From assembly GCF_023715245.1 (NCBI RefSeq), contig NZ_JAMBNV010000001.1, positions 1,364,001 through 1,428,000 of the forward strand: a stretch of 64,000 nucleotides of DNA. The letters are read 5' to 3'. The DNA is from Sporosarcina luteola (GTDB taxonomy: Bacteria; Bacillota; Bacilli; Bacillales_A; Planococcaceae). The translations under genes were made by a program, and so were the position numbers. Shown here one piece after another: positions 8,365 to 19,062 of this stretch (the first letter of the stretch is position 1; the number at the start of each line of letters is the position of its first letter). The notes beneath the pieces were generated by a model, which saw only the letters and a program-made list of their open reading frames with translations, was not told the DNA's origin and searched no databases.

Positions 8365-9381
8365 GTGGTCAACGCGATATGGAAAAAGATAAATGAAGGA
8401 AAAATAGAACCTGTTTATTTATTGACAGGCGTCGAACAGCATTTGATTGATACAACAATTAAACGAATTGTGAAGGCGATGCCAGACATCGATGAAGCTT
8501 CTGTCGTCCGCTTCGATTTGGACGAAACGCCAGTAGAGATCGTTCTTGAAGAGGCAGATACACTTCCTTTTTTGGAAGACAGGAAATTGATCGTTGCCAA
8601 TAACGCCTCATTCCTGAAGGCGTCCGATAAAACGAAAGAGAAAGTCGTACATAATATCACACTGCTTGAATCTTGGCTCGCAAGTCCATCACCGACTGCT
8701 GTAGTCTTGTTTGTTGCGCCTTATGAAAAACTAGATGGACGGAAAAAAATTGTGAAGGTGTTGCAGCAAAAAGCTGTCGTAGTGGAAGCGATGCCACTCA
8801 CCGGACGTGATTTGACAACATGGATCCAAAATGAAGCAGGAACGAACGGCGTCAAGATTAGCCCGGAAACTGCGCAAGTGCTCGTTGAGATGGCTGGAGA
8901 TAGCCTTTTGACATTATCCAATGAAATCGCCAAAATCGGTATGTATATGAATGGAACTGGTGACGTGACACGGGAAATCATTGAAATGCTTGTCCCTCGC
9001 CTACCCGAAATGGATGTCTTCCGTCTGACGGACGCATATATGACCGGAAATGTGAAGGGTACAATCTCAATTTACCATGACCTTTTAAGAAATGGCGAAG
9101 AGCCCATCATGCTCACATCCCTCATTGCAGGTCAGATTCGATTGATGATCCATGTATCCTCATTAGTTAAAAAAGGATACCAACAGCAGCAGATCGCCAA
9201 AACGTTGAACGTTCATCCATACCGGGTCAAACTAATAATGGAAAATCGGAGCATCCCCAAAATGGAAAGGCTCCTTCTCATTTTGCAAAAGCTGGCGAAA
9301 ATTGACCATCAATTAAAATCAACAAGCGGCAAAAGGGAAAGAGTACTAGAAATCTTTTTCATGGAGCCACTAAGGGTTTGA
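8365..9381 (+). CDS. holA: DNA polymerase III delta subunit
   Basis: Clamp-loader delta subunit (YqeN in B. subtilis), which opens the beta sliding clamp during replication. The 338 aa length fits. The N-terminal AAA-like region begins IWKKINEGKIEPVYLLTGVE, with the typical LLTG in place of a true Walker motif since delta does not hydrolyse ATP. The helical C-terminal domain contains NVHPYRVKLIMENRS. The GTG start at 8365 has a TGGAGGGG ribosome site. Monocistronic with its own promoter. Confidence 0.94.
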   Translation: MVNAIWKKINEGKIEPVYLLTGVEQHLIDTTIKRIVKAMPDIDEASVVRFDLDETPVEIVLEEADTLPFLEDRKLIVANNASFLKASDKTKEKVVHNITLLESWLASPSPTAVVLFVAPYEKLDGRKKIVKVLQQKAVVVEAMPLTGRDLTTWIQNEAGTNGVKISPETAQVLVEMAGDSLLTLSNEIAKIGMYMNGTGDVTREIIEMLVPRLPEMDVFRLTDAYMTGNVKGTISIYHDLLRNGEEPIMLTSLIAGQIRLMIHVSSLVKKGYQQQQIAKTLNVHPYRVKLIMENRSIPKMERLLLILQKLAKIDHQLKSTSGKRERVLEIFFMEPLRV

Positions 9382-9424
9382 TTATAAGTATAGTAGTAGG
9401 TACGATTTCTTAGGCTGCTGCAAG

Positions 9425-9560
9425 GATTGAAGCGGAAGGCGGCGACTCCTGCCGGATGCCGTTACGAGCAGGCTGCTTTAATTTCTGCAAAGTGCGCAGA
9501 AATACGGCAAATCGAACCCTACGCTGTTCGATTGGAAAGCGTCCGCCTGAAGCGAAATTC
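9425..9560 (+). repeat. Dispersed modular intergenic repeat, copy A
   Basis: Starts GATTGAAGCGGAAGGCGGCG, then ACTCCTGCCGGA, and ends GGAAAGCGTCCGCCTGAAGC. The middle carries two small hairpins, TTTCTGC/GCAGAAA and AATCGAAC/GTTCGATT, also found in copy C (37762-37965). The ends match copies B and D. It lies between holA and the rpsT terminator, in no gene. Confidence 0.85.
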
Positions 9561-9585
9561 CGGTATTAAAGAATTTTAAAAATAG

Positions 9586-9635
9586 AAAAGGCTGTCCACT
9601 TTGTCGAATGAACGACATAAGTGACAGCCTTTTTT
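9586..9635. terminator. Terminator for rpsT, also usable by holA
   Basis: AAAAGGCTGTC pairs with GACAGCCTTTT, with an inner TTGTCG/CGACA pairing. The A-run on one side and T-run on the other make it a two-way terminator between the converging holA and rpsT. Confidence 0.85.
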
Positions 9636-9637
9636 AA

Positions 9638-9889
9638 TTACAAAGCTTTTCTTGTAAGACGTGCTTTTTGACGAGCAGCTGTATTTTTGTGGATAAGACC
9701 TTTACGAGCAGCTGTATCCAATTTTTTGACTGCGTCTTTCAAAAGTTCAGAGGAGTTCTCTTCTTTATTGATGAGCGCAGTGTCAGCTTTACGTACAGCA
9801 GTACGCATTGCAGCTTTGTAAGCAGAGTTTTGCTCATTTGCTGCTGCACTTTGTTTAACGCGCTTGATTGCACCTTTGATGTTTGGCAT
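9638..9889 (-). CDS. rpsT: 30S ribosomal protein S20
   Basis: Primary 16S rRNA-binding protein of the small subunit. The 83 aa product begins MPNIKGAIKRVKQ, the usual S20 start, and is rich in Lys, Arg and Ala with the typical helical repeats. The ATG at 9889 is preceded by GGAGGTGA; an upstream in-frame ATG at 9931 would sit on the promoter. Divergent from gpr, convergent with holA, as in B. subtilis. Confidence 0.96.
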   Translation of the reverse strand: MPNIKGAIKRVKQSAAANEQNSAYKAAMRTAVRKADTALINKEENSSELLKDAVKKLDTAARKGLIHKNTAARQKARLTRKAL

Positions 9890-9929
9890 TCCATTCACCT
9901 CCAATTTCAGGTAAGGCAAGAGTGTTTCC

Positions 9930-9957
9930 ATAATAGCATTCGGATATCTCTTTACAA
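9930..9957 (-). promoter_or_regulatory. Sigma-A promoter for rpsT
   Basis: Read on the minus strand: TTGTAA, 16-base spacer, TATTAT, about 40 bp before the rpsT start codon. Confidence 0.6.
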
Positions 9958-10055
9958 CATTAACATTTTAGCAAAAACCTAGCTTTAACGCAATAAAAAT
10001 ATGCAAAGAATATTTCCTTGACACAACGTGCAAACTGCATATTGAGGTGATGACA

Positions 10056-11099
10056 ATGGATAAATACGATTTTTACCGAACGGACCTCCTAGTGGAAAAC
10101 GAAGAAATGGTTCGTCATCGGACAGAAAAAGAGAAGCAGAAATTACAGGATTCGGAAGGCATACAATTTGACGAGCAACGGAAAGGCAGAGTGATTTTGA
10201 CATCAGTCAAAATCAATGATGAAGGAGAAAAGAGGATTGGCAAGAAAAAGGGCACCTATTTGACGCTGACGAATCCGACGCTAATGCATACTGATCGTGA
10301 AGGCCTTCAGGAGATGGCGGAAATGCTTAAGTCCAAACTGACAGAGATGACTGAAGGCATAACGGATTTGAAAAACGGAAAAATTCTATTCGTTGGCCTA
10401 GGGAACCGGGAAGTGACGCCTGACGCAGTCGGACCGCTAACAATGGATCGTTTGAAAGAAATTGTACCGCTATATTATTCGGACGATGGCAGCGAGGTAT
10501 TCGTATATGCACCAGGCGTGACAATTCAAACGGGGCTTGAAACAGCTGATTTTGTCAATGCGTTGGTCAACGAAATCAAACCTGATCTACTGATTGTCAT
10601 AGATGCATTGGCAGCCAGGGACAGTTCAAGATTATGCAAAACAATACAGATGACAGACACAGGCATTCATCCCGGTTCGGGAGTGGGGAATAGCCGCAAG
10701 GAGTTATCCAGAGAAACGTTGGGAATCCCGGTCATCGCAATCGGCATCCCGACTGTCGTGGATGGACCTGTATTGATTGCGGATGCCATCAATACGTTAT
10801 TCACTTATATCGCGTCCAAAATCGAGGAGGAAAGTCATCCATCCTCAAGACTGTCTGTTGGGAATTGGTTGCATACTCCTAATAAGGATGCAGATCGGTC
10901 GAAACTAATTCCTATTTTCGGGGATTGGACTTCATGGCCCCATGAAGAACGGGTGCAATTATTTGAAGAAGTTTTATCGAACCACGATTTGAATACATTC
11001 ATTTCACCGAAAGAGATTGACTCTTGGGCCGCTCTTTATGCGGAGACATTAACCGATTCGATCAGTGAGTGGATTGAGGATATTAAAACGAGTCATTGA
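10056..11099 (+). CDS. gpr: Germination protease GPR
   Basis: Endopeptidase made as a zymogen in the forespore; it degrades small acid-soluble spore proteins during germination. About 347 aa, close to the 368 aa of B. subtilis Gpr, with the short N-terminal propeptide DFYRTDLLVENEE and the core VGLGNREVTPDAVGPL. ATG 10056 fits the GAGGTGA ribosome site; a GTG at 10047 and ATG at 10050 lie inside it. Proof of endospore formation together with spoIIP. No convincing sigma-G site could be placed upstream. Its stop codon overlaps the proposed spoIIP promoter. Confidence 0.94.
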   Translation: MDKYDFYRTDLLVENEEMVRHRTEKEKQKLQDSEGIQFDEQRKGRVILTSVKINDEGEKRIGKKKGTYLTLTNPTLMHTDREGLQEMAEMLKSKLTEMTEGITDLKNGKILFVGLGNREVTPDAVGPLTMDRLKEIVPLYYSDDGSEVFVYAPGVTIQTGLETADFVNALVNEIKPDLLIVIDALAARDSSRLCKTIQMTDTGIHPGSGVGNSRKELSRETLGIPVIAIGIPTVVDGPVLIADAINTLFTYIASKIEEESHPSSRLSVGNWLHTPNKDADRSKLIPIFGDWTSWPHEERVQLFEEVLSNHDLNTFISPKEIDSWAALYAETLTDSISEWIEDIKTSH

Positions 11100-11121
11100 C
11101 CCATTCCCCCGTGCATATAGT
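11092..11121 (+). promoter_or_regulatory. Candidate sigma-E promoter for spoIIP, inside a hairpin
   Basis: GTCATTGA, 14-base spacer, CATATAGT. This resembles the sigma-E pattern GTCATATT and CATACAnT. The -35 element overlaps the gpr stop codon and the -10 lies in the hairpin loop 11113-11126. A sigma-A reading (TTGACC at 11096) finds no -10 at 17 bases. An identical arrangement precedes yqfC. Confidence 0.5.
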
Positions 11122-11133
11122 TGAAGACGGGGG
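11106..11133 (+). promoter_or_regulatory. Hairpin covering the spoIIP ribosome-binding site
   Basis: CCCCCGT at 11106-11112 pairs with ACGGGGG at 11127-11133 across a 14-base loop. The 3' arm is the G-rich Shine-Dalgarno sequence for the TTG start at 11142. There is no T-run after it, so it is not a standard terminator. Confidence 0.6.
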
Positions 11134-11141
11134 GATGTCGC

Positions 11142-11981
11142 TTGAAGAAAAATATGCAAATATGGCTTGTAATCGTATTCGTTCTTTTCCTTTTCCCGGT
11201 ACTCATCCAATTTATACCGGAAGAATCAAAAATCTCTAATTCGAAAATCATCAAGGAAAATGCAATAATCGTTTACGCTTCCAATATCGTCGAGGAAGAG
11301 AAAGTGGAGGCGGAACCTGAACCTGAACCTGAACCAGAAGTCAGCAAGGAACTTGAAACGATAGCCGGGAAAGTCTTGATTTATTTCACCCATGCAACGG
11401 AAGCGTATAAACCGATCACAAAAGCGGTCGATGGAAAAATCATGGTGAACCATCAGACAGAAAATGTGATGAAGATGGGAGATAAACTCAAAGGATTACT
11501 TGAATTGAACGGTGTGGAAACTGACACGCTGAAAAAGATTGTGCCGCACGGGCGTGCTTATAACGATATTAGGCCATTTGTCAAAAAGCAACTTTCCGAA
11601 AATGAATATGATTTGATCATAGACATTCATCGCGATGCAGTCGGTCCCGACAAGACGACAATTGTCCATGAAGGGGAAAGGTACGCGAAAGTCGCATTCG
11701 TACTTGGGTTGGATAATCCTTCTTATAAACAGAATGAAGTGATGACGAATAGAGTGAAGACGGAAATGGAGAAAAGGATACCAGGCATCACGAGGAATGT
11801 CATCTCTAAAGGCGGAGCGGGCGTGGATGGGAAGTATAATCAAGATTTGCATCCAAATATCATTCTTATTGAACTTGGCGGAATCGGCAATTCAGAGGAT
11901 GAGTTGTACCGGACTGTTGCCATAATTGCAGAATCCATTAGCGAGCTGTTGAGCAACTCGGATGATGCAGAAGAAAAGTGA
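11142..11981 (+). CDS. spoIIP: Stage II sporulation protein P
   Basis: Peptidoglycan amidase/endopeptidase of the SpoIID-IIM-IIP complex, which thins septal wall and drives forespore engulfment from the mother cell. 279 aa, shorter than B. subtilis SpoIIP (about 400), the loss being in the N-terminal linker. One membrane helix at residues 5-22, an EPEPEPEP spacer, then the amidase domain with zinc-site motifs IYFTHATEAYKP, DIHRDA and IELGG. Start TTG 11142 is chosen because GGGGGG lies 7 bp upstream; an earlier TTG at 11121 has no site. yqxA, next in B. subtilis, is absent. Confidence 0.93.
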   Translation: MKKNMQIWLVIVFVLFLFPVLIQFIPEESKISNSKIIKENAIIVYASNIVEEEKVEAEPEPEPEPEVSKELETIAGKVLIYFTHATEAYKPITKAVDGKIMVNHQTENVMKMGDKLKGLLELNGVETDTLKKIVPHGRAYNDIRPFVKKQLSENEYDLIIDIHRDAVGPDKTTIVHEGERYAKVAFVLGLDNPSYKQNEVMTNRVKTEMEKRIPGITRNVISKGGAGVDGKYNQDLHPNIILIELGGIGNSEDELYRTVAIIAESISELLSNSDDAEEK

Positions 11982-11984
11982 TAA

Positions 11985-12025
11985 AATAAGCTTCATGGCG
12001 AAATTGCCGTGGAGCTTATTTATAT
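11985..12025 (+). terminator. Terminator after spoIIP
   Basis: AATAAGCTTCATGGC pairs with GCCGTGGAGCTTATT, starting 4 bp after the spoIIP stop. The T-tract is interrupted (TTTATATT), so strength is uncertain. Confidence 0.65.
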
Positions 12026-12143
12026 TCAGTCGAATCCCCATCAATCTTTATCAATACGCTGCCATCTGTTAGAATTGATAAGTCATATGAATGCTATCGG
12101 TATTTGATTTGCGGGAATAAGAAAATGTAACATGTTTATCAGT

Positions 12144-12163
12144 TATTTGCTATAATGCAAATA
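12144..12163 (+). promoter_or_regulatory. lepA promoter with symmetric repeat over the -10
   Basis: TATTTGC-TATAAT-GCAAATA: a perfect -10 TATAAT at 12151-12156, preceded by TGC (extended -10) and flanked by a 7-base inverted repeat centred on it. No good -35. The lepA start codon is 32 bp downstream. Confidence 0.6.
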
Positions 12164-12187
12164 GCTTATATAGGAGTGAACTGACAG

Positions 12188-14011
12188 ATGAATAATGAGG
12201 AAAGATTGGCACGTCAAAAAAACATAAGAAACTTCTCGATTATTGCCCATATCGATCACGGGAAATCGACGTTGGCCGATCGTCTATTGGAAAAGACGGA
12301 AACGGTAAGCTCGCGTGAAATGAAATCACAGACACTGGATTCTATGGATTTGGAACGCGAACGTGGAATAACAATTAAATTGAACGCAGTGCAATTATCA
12401 TACACCGCGAAAAATGGTGAAGTGTATACATTCCACCTTATTGATACTCCGGGGCACGTAGACTTCACGTACGAAGTGTCAAGGAGCCTCGCAGCATGTG
12501 AAGGGGCGCTGCTTGTTGTCGATGCAGCTCAAGGAATCGAAGCGCAAACATTAGCGAACGTTTATTTGGCTTTGGACAATGACTTGGAAATCTTGCCTAT
12601 TATTAATAAAATCGATTTGCCTGCTGCAGACCCGGATAAAGTGAAAAAGGAAATTGAAGATGTTATCGGGTTGGATGCATCTGAAGCAGTACATGCTTCG
12701 GCTAAAGCCGGCATCGGCATCGAAGAGATCCTTGAACAGATTGTCGAGAAAGTGCCTGCGCCGACTGGTGATCCACAAGCGCCATTGAAAGCATTGATCT
12801 TCGACTCGCACTATGATCAATATAAAGGTGTCATCGTCAATATCCGAATTGTCGAAGGCACTGTCAAGCCGGGCGATAAAATCCGCATGATGGCTACAGG
12901 TAAAGAATTCGAAGTTATTGAGACGGGCGTGTTCACACCGAACATATCCATGCGTGATGAACTATCCGTTGGAGATGTCGGATTCCTTTCGGCAGCGATT
13001 AAGAATGTCGGTGATACACGGGTTGGAGACACGATTACAAATGCGAAGAACCCGGCTAGCGAACCGCTTCCTGGTTACCGTAGATTGAATCCGATGGTAT
13101 TCTGTGGATTATATCCGATTGATTCATCCAAATATGTTGACTTGCGTGAAGCGCTCGAGAAACTTGAGCTGAACGATTCAGCTTTGGAATATGAAGCGGA
13201 GACTTCGCAGGCACTGGGCTTCGGATATCGATGCGGATTCCTCGGACTGCTCCATATGGAGATCATCCAGGAGCGTATAGAACGTGAATTCAAAATTGAC
13301 TTGATTACAACTGCACCGAGTGTTATTTACAACGTTGTTACGACTGACGGAAAAGAATTGAAAGTCGACAACCCTTCCATGATGCCGGATGCACAAAAAA
13401 TCGACCATGTCGAAGAACCTTATGTGAAAGCATCAATCATGGTGCCGAACGAATTCGTTGGTTCCGTCATGGAATTATGCCAGCAAAAACGCGGCAATTT
13501 CATTACGATGGATTACTTGGATGCATCTCGTGTAAATATCATCTACGAATTGCCTCTTGCAGAAATCGTCTATGACTTTTTCGACCAACTGAAATCAGGG
13601 ACGAAAGGATACGCGTCATTTGATTACGAACTGATCGGGTATAAAACATCAAAACTTGTCAAAATGGACATCCTGTTGAACGGTGAGCAAGTCGATGCCC
13701 TTAGCTTCATCGTTCACCGCGACTTCAGCTACGAGCGTGGCAAGGCAATTGTTGAGAAACTAAGAAAACTTATTCCTCGTCAACAGTTTGAAGTGCCTGT
13801 CCAGGCTGCGATCGGTCAAAAGATCGTTGCACGTTCGACAATCAAGTCAATCGGTAAAAACGTTCTTGCTAAATGTTACGGCGGAGATATCTCCCGTAAA
13901 AGAAAGTTGCTTGAGAAGCAAAAAGAAGGGAAGAAACGGATGAAGCAAGTCGGATCCGTCGAAGTCCCACAAGAAGCATTCATGGCCGTTTTGAAAATGG
14001 ATGAGGACTAA
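12188..14011 (+). CDS. lepA: Elongation factor 4 (LepA)
   Basis: Ribosome-dependent translational GTPase, linked to back-translocation and to 30S maturation. The 607 aa size is standard. G1 [14 protein letters not shown] near residues 20-33, G3 DTPGHVDF, and G4 NKIDLP are intact, followed by EF-G-like domains II, III and V and the LepA-specific C-terminal domain with [27 protein letters not shown] ribosome site. It has its own extended -10 promoter and a terminator, so it is monocistronic. Confidence 0.97.
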   Translation: MNNEERLARQKNIRNFSIIAHIDHGKSTLADRLLEKTETVSSREMKSQTLDSMDLERERGITIKLNAVQLSYTAKNGEVYTFHLIDTPGHVDFTYEVSRSLAACEGALLVVDAAQGIEAQTLANVYLALDNDLEILPIINKIDLPAADPDKVKKEIEDVIGLDASEAVHASAKAGIGIEEILEQIVEKVPAPTGDPQAPLKALIFDSHYDQYKGVIVNIRIVEGTVKPGDKIRMMATGKEFEVIETGVFTPNISMRDELSVGDVGFLSAAIKNVGDTRVGDTITNAKNPASEPLPGYRRLNPMVFCGLYPIDSSKYVDLREALEKLELNDSALEYEAETSQALGFGYRCGFLGLLHMEIIQERIEREFKIDLITTAPSVIYNVVTTDGKELKVDNPSMMPDAQKIDHVEEPYVKASIMVPNEFVGSVMELCQQKRGNFITMDYLDASRVNIIYELPLAEIVYDFFDQLKSGTKGYASFDYELIGYKTSKLVKMDILLNGEQVDALSFIVHRDFSYERGKAIVEKLRKLIPRQQFEVPVQAAIGQKIVARSTIKSIGKNVLAKCYGGDISRKRKLLEKQKEGKKRMKQVGSVEVPQEAFMAVLKMDED

Positions 14012-14069
14012 AGCGAAGGACGTCTGCGAGTCAATAGCACCCGGAGCTTAATGAAGAGTGATATCATGC

Positions 14070-14097
14070 AAAAGGAGTCCGCTCTGGGCTCCTTTTT
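14070..14097 (+). terminator. Terminator after lepA
   Basis: AAAAGGAGTCC and GGGCTCCTTTTT form a short GC-rich stem with a 5-6 base loop and a T-run. Confidence 0.85.
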
Positions 14098-14137
14098 GCT
14101 CGACTGATATTGCTGACTAGAAAGGGGACACAACTAA

Positions 14138-15271
14138 ATGCGAGGCATGTATATTCATATTCCTTTCTGCCACCAGATTTGCCATTACTGCGATTTCAAT
14201 AAAGTGTTCTTTAAAAATCAACCAGTTGATGAATATATCGAATCGATCGGTAACGAACTTACCATTATGGCGAATGAGGGACATTCATTCGAAGGGCTTG
14301 AAACGGTCTTCCTGGGCGGAGGTACACCGACTTCATTATCGGAAAAACAATTAGACCGATTGCTTGAAATCATCCATCAGCATGTCGATGTCCGTGCATT
14401 GCGGGAGTTTTCGACGGAGGCAAATCCAGATGAATTGACCCGAGGAAAGCTGTCCGTCCTAAAAAACGGTGGAGTAGGTCGTCTGAGCATAGGCGTCCAA
14501 TCATTCGACGAGCAACTTTTGAAAAGGATCGGTAGGACGCATAGCGCGGATACTCCAACCAAAGTTATTCGCGACGCACGCGAGATCGGTTTTGAAAACA
14601 TAAGTATCGACCTTATTTATGGGTTGCCGGAGCAGGCCGTCAAACAATGGGAAGAAACTATTGATAAAGCTCTATCATTGGACCTTCCCCATTATTCGGG
14701 TTACTCGCTCATCGTCGAGCCTAAAACTGTTTTTTATAATTTAATGAATAAAGGCAAGCTGCCGTTGCCCGGCGAGGATATCGAGGCAGAGATGTTTTCC
14801 ATGCTCATGGACCGGATGGTTAAAGCAGGTAGGCGGCAATACGAAATAAGTAATTTTGCGTTGCCTGGGAGTGAATCAATCCATAATCTCATTTATTGGG
14901 ATAATGACGAGTACGCAGGCATCGGTGCAGGTGCACATGGATATTTGAAGGGACGAAGGTACGCAAATTACGGACCTCTCAGAAAGTATATGGAATCCAT
15001 GGAGACAGGATCGCGACCCGTAATGGAATCAAATGAAGTGACAAGTACCGAAGCGATGGAAGAGGAAATGTTTTTAGGCTTGCGCAAATCCGAAGGCGTT
15101 TCCCTGCAGTCCTTCAAATCGAAATTCGGTAAATCATTGACCGAAGAGTATGGCATTGTTCTCGCAGAATTGTCCGGAAAAGGACTGATTTCCGAATCAG
15201 GGGGTAGTATTAAACTGACACGGAAAGGCGTTTTCAGAGGGAACGAAGTCTTCCAGCAATTTCTCAAATGA
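14138..15271 (+). CDS. hemW: HemW, radical SAM heme-chaperone family
   Basis: Radical SAM protein related to oxygen-independent coproporphyrinogen III oxidase but of the HemW class, which binds heme and is thought to deliver it. 377 aa. The 4Fe-4S cluster motif is CHQICHYC at residues 10-17, the CxxxCxxC form followed by a further aromatic-Asp, with GGGTPT near 61-66. HemW proteins lack the extra Cys of true HemN oxidases. B. subtilis calls it yqeR, also between lepA and hrcA. An AAAGGGGA ribosome site precedes the ATG. Confidence 0.92.
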   Translation: MRGMYIHIPFCHQICHYCDFNKVFFKNQPVDEYIESIGNELTIMANEGHSFEGLETVFLGGGTPTSLSEKQLDRLLEIIHQHVDVRALREFSTEANPDELTRGKLSVLKNGGVGRLSIGVQSFDEQLLKRIGRTHSADTPTKVIRDAREIGFENISIDLIYGLPEQAVKQWEETIDKALSLDLPHYSGYSLIVEPKTVFYNLMNKGKLPLPGEDIEAEMFSMLMDRMVKAGRRQYEISNFALPGSESIHNLIYWDNDEYAGIGAGAHGYLKGRRYANYGPLRKYMESMETGSRPVMESNEVTSTEAMEEEMFLGLRKSEGVSLQSFKSKFGKSLTEEYGIVLAELSGKGLISESGGSIKLTRKGVFRGNEVFQQFLK

Positions 15272-15286
15272 ACGAGGGGTAATTCA

Positions 15287-15315
15287 TTGACACTGGCAAA
15301 TCGTTTTGTTAAATT
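15287..15315 (+). promoter_or_regulatory. Sigma-A promoter of the hrcA-grpE-dnaK operon
   Basis: Perfect -35 TTGACA at 15287-15292, 17-base spacer, TAAATT at 15310-15315. The CIRCE operator begins 10 bp after the -10. Confidence 0.85.
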
Positions 15316-15325
15316 ATGAGTAGTA

Positions 15326-15352
15326 TTAGCACTCGACATTAAAGAGTGCTAA
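15326..15352 (+). promoter_or_regulatory. CIRCE operator (HrcA binding site)
   Basis: TTAGCACTC, 9-base spacer, GAGTGCTAA: an exact match to the CIRCE consensus. It lies between the promoter and the hrcA start, so HrcA represses its own operon together with grpE and dnaK until heat shock. Confidence 0.98.
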
Positions 15353-15366
15353 CAGGAGTGATGAGT

Positions 15367-16416
15367 ATGTTAACAAACAGACAATTGCTAATTCTGCAAC
15401 TGACGGTTAACGATTTCATCGAATCCGCCCAACCTGTCGGATCAAGGCAGTTATCTAAAAAACCGGAAGCCCCATACAGTCCCGCCACCATTCGGAATGA
15501 TATGGCCGATCTGGAGGAATTGGGTTATCTTGAAAAAACCCATACTTCATCAGGCAGAGTACCTTCCGAAAAAGGGTACCGTTTTTATGTCGATCATTTA
15601 TTGACACCCGAAAAGCTGACATTGGCGGACAGCATGCAATTACGTTCCGTTTTTCAGGATCGGGTATTGGAGACGGAGGAACTGATACGGAATTCGGCGA
15701 AAATCATATCCGAATTGACAAATTATACATCGATACTTTTAGGGCCGGACATGTCAATGCATTCAGTGAAGCGATTTTCAATCGTGCCGCTGGATGATAC
15801 GAAAGCGGTCGCAATCATTGTGACGGATAATGGACATGTGGAGAACAGGGTCTTCGATGTACCGCAAGGCATGCTTGCTTCGGATATTGAAAAAATGGTC
15901 AATATTTTAAATGAAAGGCTTGTGGGAACGCCATTGAGCTTCCTACAGAATAAGCTTGCCCATGAGACGAAGACGGTCTTTGAACAGCATGTCCATCATG
16001 CTGGGGAACTGTTCGCTTCATTTCAAAGGGCAATGACGATCAAGCCTGAAGAACGTCTGTATTTCGGCGGCAAAATGAACATGATGAAACAGCCGGAATT
16101 CAATGACCTGCAAAAAATGAAGATGTTTTTCGAGTTGATGGAAAACGAAGCACCCGCGTTTGACTTTTTCCAAGATCATTCAAAGGGCATTCATGTGCGT
16201 ATCGGTTCAGAAAACAAACATAACGCGATGGAAGATTGCAGTGTGATTACTGCAAATTACTCTGCCGGCGGTAATATGACCGGCTCCATAGCGATCATCG
16301 GACCGAAACGGATGGATTACGGCAGGGTCATTACGATGCTTGACATCCTGAGTGAGAATTTATCGCAAGCATTACTGAAAACGGCCATCGGATTGGATAG
16401 GAGGAACGACGAGTGA
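15367..16416 (+). CDS. hrcA: Heat-inducible transcription repressor HrcA
   Basis: Repressor of class I heat-shock genes, binding CIRCE; its activity depends on GroEL. 349 aa from the ATG at 15367 (MLTNRQLLILQ), which has AGGAG 8 bp upstream; ATG 15361 and GTG 15346 are too close to or inside that site. The N-terminal winged-helix region includes QPVGSRQLSKK and YSPATIRNDMADLEELGYL, followed by the GAF-like dimerisation core. The end overlaps the grpE start by 4 bp. Confidence 0.97.
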   Translation: MLTNRQLLILQLTVNDFIESAQPVGSRQLSKKPEAPYSPATIRNDMADLEELGYLEKTHTSSGRVPSEKGYRFYVDHLLTPEKLTLADSMQLRSVFQDRVLETEELIRNSAKIISELTNYTSILLGPDMSMHSVKRFSIVPLDDTKAVAIIVTDNGHVENRVFDVPQGMLASDIEKMVNILNERLVGTPLSFLQNKLAHETKTVFEQHVHHAGELFASFQRAMTIKPEERLYFGGKMNMMKQPEFNDLQKMKMFFELMENEAPAFDFFQDHSKGIHVRIGSENKHNAMEDCSVITANYSAGGNMTGSIAIIGPKRMDYGRVITMLDILSENLSQALLKTAIGLDRRNDE

Positions 16417-17021
16417 CGGATAAAAAGGTAGCAGTGGAAAAAGAAGTCGTCCAGGAAACTGCAAACGAGGAATTGGACACGTTAGCGAGCAATGAAGCGG
16501 CAACGGGTCCACAGGGTACTGTTGAAGAAGATAAAGCTTCTGAAGAAATCCCTGTAGAGCAAGACGAGAAGGATGAGACAATCAGCGAGCTGGAGTCCAA
16601 GTTGCAGGAAGAGGAAAACAAGCTCCTGCGCGTCTTGGCAGACTTTGAAAATGCAAAGAGAAGAAATGCGCTTGATCAGGAAGCGCTTGTCAAATACAAA
16701 GCACAAAGCTTGTTGACATCAATTTTACCTGTATTGGACAATTTTGAACGGGCTCTTGCGGTCGAAGTCAAAAATGAGGAAGCTCAATCTATCATGACTG
16801 GAATGGATATGATCTATCGCAACCTGTTTGAAGCCTTACAAGGGGAAGGGTTGGTCGAAATAGAGGCGTTGAACAAGGAGTTCGACCCTAATTTCCATCA
16901 GGCCGTCATGACAGGAAATGACCCCGAAAAGTCATCAGGCATCGTGCTTGAGGAGCTTCAAAAAGGGTATTTGTTGAAAGATCGTGTACTTCGTCCTACC
17001 ATGGTCAAAGTAAACGAGTGA
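16413..17021 (+). CDS. grpE: Nucleotide exchange factor GrpE
   Basis: Releases ADP from DnaK. 202 aa: an acidic, low-complexity N-terminal stretch (about 1-55), a long coiled coil (about 55-120, EQDEKDETISELESKLQEEE region) and the beta-wing domain ending LRPTMVKVNE, with the family motif KGYLLKDRVLRP. Start GTG at 16413 with AGGAGG about 10 bp upstream; coupled to hrcA by GTGA overlap. Confidence 0.96.
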   Translation: MTDKKVAVEKEVVQETANEELDTLASNEAATGPQGTVEEDKASEEIPVEQDEKDETISELESKLQEEENKLLRVLADFENAKRRNALDQEALVKYKAQSLLTSILPVLDNFERALAVEVKNEEAQSIMTGMDMIYRNLFEALQGEGLVEIEALNKEFDPNFHQAVMTGNDPEKSSGIVLEELQKGYLLKDRVLRPTMVKVNE

Positions 17022-17029
17022 GTAAGTAG

Positions 17030-18904
<1,875 letters not shown>

Positions 18905-18923
18905 TTGAACGATCGATTGACGG

Positions 18924-18959
18924 AAAAGTCAAAGTCCGATATTCCGGCTTTGACTTTTT
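18924..18959 (+). terminator. Terminator after dnaK
   Basis: AAAAGTCAAAG(T) pairs with (G)CTTTGACTTTTT across TCCGATATTCCGG. A T-rich tail follows. dnaJ then has its own promoter, so DnaJ can be made apart from DnaK. Confidence 0.85.
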
Positions 18960-19000
18960 CTTTTGTTACGTGATCGATCTGTATTTGGCCAACTGCACTT

Positions 19001-19030
19001 TTGTCACTTTTTTTCTGTGCGTGGTACAAT
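19001..19030 (+). promoter_or_regulatory. Sigma-A promoter for dnaJ-prmA-rsmE-mtaB
   Basis: TTGTCA, 18-base spacer, TACAAT, 32 bp before the dnaJ start. No CIRCE is present here. Confidence 0.65.
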
Positions 19031-19062
19031 GAGATGTCAATGATTCATGGGAGAGTGGAATA

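Noticed and set aside
10021-10055. Sigma-G-like CATATTG before gpr
   Set aside because: No -35 at the right distance, and the start site would leave no room for the ribosome site. A TTGACA-N16-TATTGA pair is equally unconvincing.
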